DNA of 7,954 nt. It comes from Candidatus Cloacimonadota bacterium (GTDB lineage Bacteria > Cloacimonadota > Cloacimonadia > Cloacimonadales > TCS61). A model generated the notes under the pieces. The model had not been told where the DNA came from and searched no databases. It saw only the letters and a list, made by a program, of their open reading frames with translations. Numbering within the stretch: position 1 is the first letter of the stretch; each line of letters starts with the position of its first letter. The position numbers and the translations under genes are program-made. This document shows positions 5,915-7,954 of this stretch, piece by piece. The stretch is taken from assembly GCA_029932755.1 (NCBI GenBank), contig JAOZPK010000105.1:1-7954 (forward strand), in the 5' to 3' direction.

Positions 5915-7273
5915 ATGAAAAATATTAAATTTTATTCAACAAATTTAAAAGCAGAAGTAGTTGATTTTAAGAGTGCATTATTAAAAGGTTTAGCTCCTGA
6001 TAAAGGACTTTATATGCCCGAGGAAATTCCTACTTTTACAAAAGAAGAAATTAATAAATTTTCGCAGATGGAATATTATGAAATTGCCTTTGAAGTAGGC
6101 AGAAAATTCTTGCATGATCAGATTCCTGATGCAGAATTAAAAGCTCTTGTAAAAGATGCCTATAATTACGAAGTTCCACTTGAGAAGGTTTATGATAGAA
6201 AATATGTGATGCGACTGGATCAGGGACCAACTGCTTCTTTTAAGGATTTTGCAGCAAGAATGATGGGCAGATTGATGCAGTATTACCTGGAAAAAGAGGA
6301 AAGAAATCTAATAATTTTGGTTGCAACTTCTGGTGATACGGGAAGTGCAATAGCAAACGCATTTCATGGATTAGATAATATTAAAATCGTGGTTTTATTT
6401 CCAGAAAAAGAAGTAACTGACCGTCAGCGAAAGCAGATGACAACTCTTGGGAAAAATGTGCAGATTATTGGTCTCGAAGCTAAATTTGATGATTGTCAGT
6501 ATCTTGTAAAAGATGCTTTTTCTGATAGTGAACTGGATTACTTGAACCTTTCCTCTGCAAACTCAATTAATATAGGAAGATTGATCCCTCAAATAGTTTA
6601 CTATTTTTACTCATATGCAAAATTAAGAAAGAGAGAAGACGAAGAAGTTATCTTTTCAGTACCTTCGGGAAATTTCGGTGATATGATGGGTGGAATGTTT
6701 GCCAAGCGAATGGGACTTCCAATTAAAAAATTTATAATTGCAACTAATGAAAATGATGAGTTTCCAAAATTTGTGAAAACTGGAAATTATAAAAAGATTG
6801 AACCTTCCAAAAATTGTCTTTCAAGTGCGATGAATGTTGGGCATCCAAGTAACCTTTCACGTTTTATAGCTCTGTATGACGGAGTGATGGATGAAACAGG
6901 ATTAATAAGTAAAGTACCGGATATGATGAGATTACGTGAAGATATTTATTCAACCAGTATTACTGATGAAGAAACCAGAGAGATGATTGCTGAAGCTTAC
7001 AAAAAACACAAACTCTTGTTGGAACCACACGGTTCAGTTGGTTGGGCTGGTTTACAAAGATTCTTGCAGGAATATCCTGAATTTGATAATGAGTTATGTA
7101 TTTCATTGGAAACCGCTCATCCTGCTAAATTCCCAGAACAGATCATCGATATTTTAGATTTTGATCCAAAGCTTCCTCCAAGTCTGGAAGGTTTAGAAGA
7201 AAAAGAAGAATCATATGATAAAGTGTTAAACAACTATGAAGAATTCAAAAAGTATTTGATTAATAATTATTGA
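5915..7273 (+). CDS. thrC: Threonine synthase
   Basis: This 452-residue fold-type II PLP enzyme converts O-phospho-L-homoserine to L-threonine and phosphate, the last step of threonine synthesis, in the cytoplasm. The N-terminus FYSTNLKAEVVDFKSALLKG followed by LAPDKGLYMPEEIP is diagnostic of threonine synthases of the longer E. coli-like class. Lys110 in GPTASFKDFAAR is the PLP lysine. TSGDTGSA (138-145) and VPSGNFGD (249-256) bind substrate and cofactor phosphate. SSANSINIGRL (213-223), SSAMNVGHPSNLSRF (303-317), EPHGSVGWAGL (370-380) and ETAHPAKFPE (399-408) are family signatures. Length and motif order are normal and the gene looks intact. AAGGA stands at 5904-5908 before the ATG. No homoserine kinase, homoserine dehydrogenase or aspartokinase gene is beside it in the window, unlike many thr operons. 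No threonine leader peptide or T-box was recognised upstream. Confidence 0.96.
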   Translation: MKNIKFYSTNLKAEVVDFKSALLKGLAPDKGLYMPEEIPTFTKEEINKFSQMEYYEIAFEVGRKFLHDQIPDAELKALVKDAYNYEVPLEKVYDRKYVMRLDQGPTASFKDFAARMMGRLMQYYLEKEERNLIILVATSGDTGSAIANAFHGLDNIKIVVLFPEKEVTDRQRKQMTTLGKNVQIIGLEAKFDDCQYLVKDAFSDSELDYLNLSSANSINIGRLIPQIVYYFYSYAKLRKREDEEVIFSVPSGNFGDMMGGMFAKRMGLPIKKFIIATNENDEFPKFVKTGNYKKIEPSKNCLSSAMNVGHPSNLSRFIALYDGVMDETGLISKVPDMMRLREDIYSTSITDEETREMIAEAYKKHKLLLEPHGSVGWAGLQRFLQEYPEFDNELCISLETAHPAKFPEQIIDILDFDPKLPPSLEGLEEKEESYDKVLNNYEEFKKYLINNY

Positions 7274-7290
7274 ATCTAAAAGGAGAATTT

Positions 7291-7954
7291 ATGCAACTTC
7301 ATCAACGTTTTATACAAACCGCTAAGAAGTTTGGTAAGAAAATCGCTGTTTATGATATTGCTACAGGAAAAGATGTAACTTACGAAAAAATGCTGATTGC
7401 ATCTTTGATCTTTGCGAGTAAATTTAAGAAGATCAAAACCAAATATGTGGGAGTTATGGTTCCAACTTCAGCTGGATGTATGCTGACTAAACTTGGTTTG
7501 TTGATGGCTGGGAAAATTCCGGTGATGATCAATTATGCCACAGGAGCTATTGAAAATTCAATTTATGCACAGGAGAAATGTAATTTTGAAACGATCATTA
7601 CCAGTAAAAAATTATTAGAAAAACTAAAACTCGATCCTATTGATGATATGTTGTATTTGGAAGATGTAGCTGCTTCGATCAAACTTTTCGATAAACTTCC
7701 AGCTCTTTTTAAATCAAAAAGTTCTGCTAAAAAGATAATAAAATCGGTACATCATGGTAATGATGATGAAACTGCTGTGATATTATTTACCAGCGGAAGT
7801 GAAAAAGAACCTAAAGCAGTGCAGCTTTCTCATAAAAATATCGGACACAATGTAGATAACCTTCCAAAAATTATCGATCTTGATCCAAGTCATGTCTTCC
7901 TGGCAAATCTACCATTATTCCATGTATTTGGAATCACCGCTAACTTTTGGTTAC
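7291..7954 (+). CDS. AMP-binding acyl-CoA/acyl-ACP synthetase, N-terminal part (3' end outside window)
   Basis: The ATG at 7291 follows AAAGGAGA (7279-7286), 17 bp after the thrC stop, so co-transcription is likely. About 221 residues are present before the window ends in frame. The start MQLHQRFIQTAKKFGKKIAVYD followed by VTYEKMLIAS is the usual opening of an adenylate-forming ligase. VGVMVPTSAGCMLTKLGLLMAGKIPVMINY is the region that packs the acyl pocket in relatives. LFTSGSEKEPKAVQLSH (165-181) is the ATP-binding loop (motif A3), in the TSGSExEPKAV form seen in the acyl-ACP synthetase domain of Aas-type proteins rather than the common TSGTTGxPKGV. LPLFHVFG (207-214) is the next conserved motif. 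Family members activate a carboxylic acid with ATP and pass it to CoA or ACP. A fatty-acid substrate is the best guess. A fused acyltransferase domain cannot be judged because the rest is missing. Confidence 0.88.
   Translation, partial: MQLHQRFIQTAKKFGKKIAVYDIATGKDVTYEKMLIASLIFASKFKKIKTKYVGVMVPTSAGCMLTKLGLLMAGKIPVMINYATGAIENSIYAQEKCNFETIITSKKLLEKLKLDPIDDMLYLEDVAASIKLFDKLPALFKSKSSAKKIIKSVHHGNDDETAVILFTSGSEKEPKAVQLSHKNIGHNVDNLPKIIDLDPSHVFLANLPLFHVFGITANFWL

Noticed and set aside
1..7954. Defence island, phage, CRISPR or toxin-antitoxin system
   Set aside because: All genes but one have metabolic or secreted-enzyme signatures, and no repeat-spacer array, nuclease, integrase or toxin motif was seen.

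Overview
The window is AT-rich DNA with seven genes on the + strand, five of them complete with confident family assignments or clear boundaries and two cut by the window edges. Every internal gene start has a recognisable Shine-Dalgarno sequence (AGGAGG, AAGGAG, AGGAG or GAGGTG). One gene ends in a FlgD-like, type IX secretion (T9SS/Por) sorting domain. That domain points to the FCB superphylum. Strong Shine-Dalgarno use and the AAA/ATT/GAA-rich codons fit Cloacimonadota or a relative better than typical Bacteroidota, which mostly lack Shine-Dalgarno sites. The lineage is an inference; there is no rRNA or other marker gene here.

Layout. 1-274: the 3' end of a nitroreductase-family flavoprotein gene. 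284-1807: a secreted Ntn-hydrolase (C45/penicillin acylase-like) with signal peptide and C-terminal sorting domain, only 9 bp downstream and probably co-transcribed. 1871-3115: a 414-residue cytoplasmic protein that I cannot assign to a family. 3116-3301: a structured spacer with a REP-like double hairpin, a long imperfect hairpin and an inverted repeat that encloses a perfect TATAAT. 3302-4522: a fold-type I PLP aminotransferase of the LysN/MocR-like branch. 4523-5314: an SDR-family protein, directly abutting the aminotransferase and lacking the usual YxxxK. 5315-5478: a spacer of nested inverted repeats, probably a dispersed repeat. 5479-5832: a small single-domain cupin. 5915-7273: threonine synthase (thrC). 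7291 to the end: the N-terminal half of an AMP-binding acyl-CoA/acyl-ACP synthetase.

Functional reading. The clearest transcriptional unit is aminotransferase plus SDR (zero-base junction, Shine-Dalgarno site inside the upstream gene). The cupin, thrC and acyl synthetase follow on the same strand but are separated by a repeat spacer, an 82-bp gap and a 17-bp gap. The mix suggests amino-acid and acyl metabolism rather than a defence, mobile or phage system. No transposase, CRISPR array, tRNA or rRNA was seen. The least explained items are the 414-residue protein and the structured spacers on either side of the aminotransferase-SDR pair.
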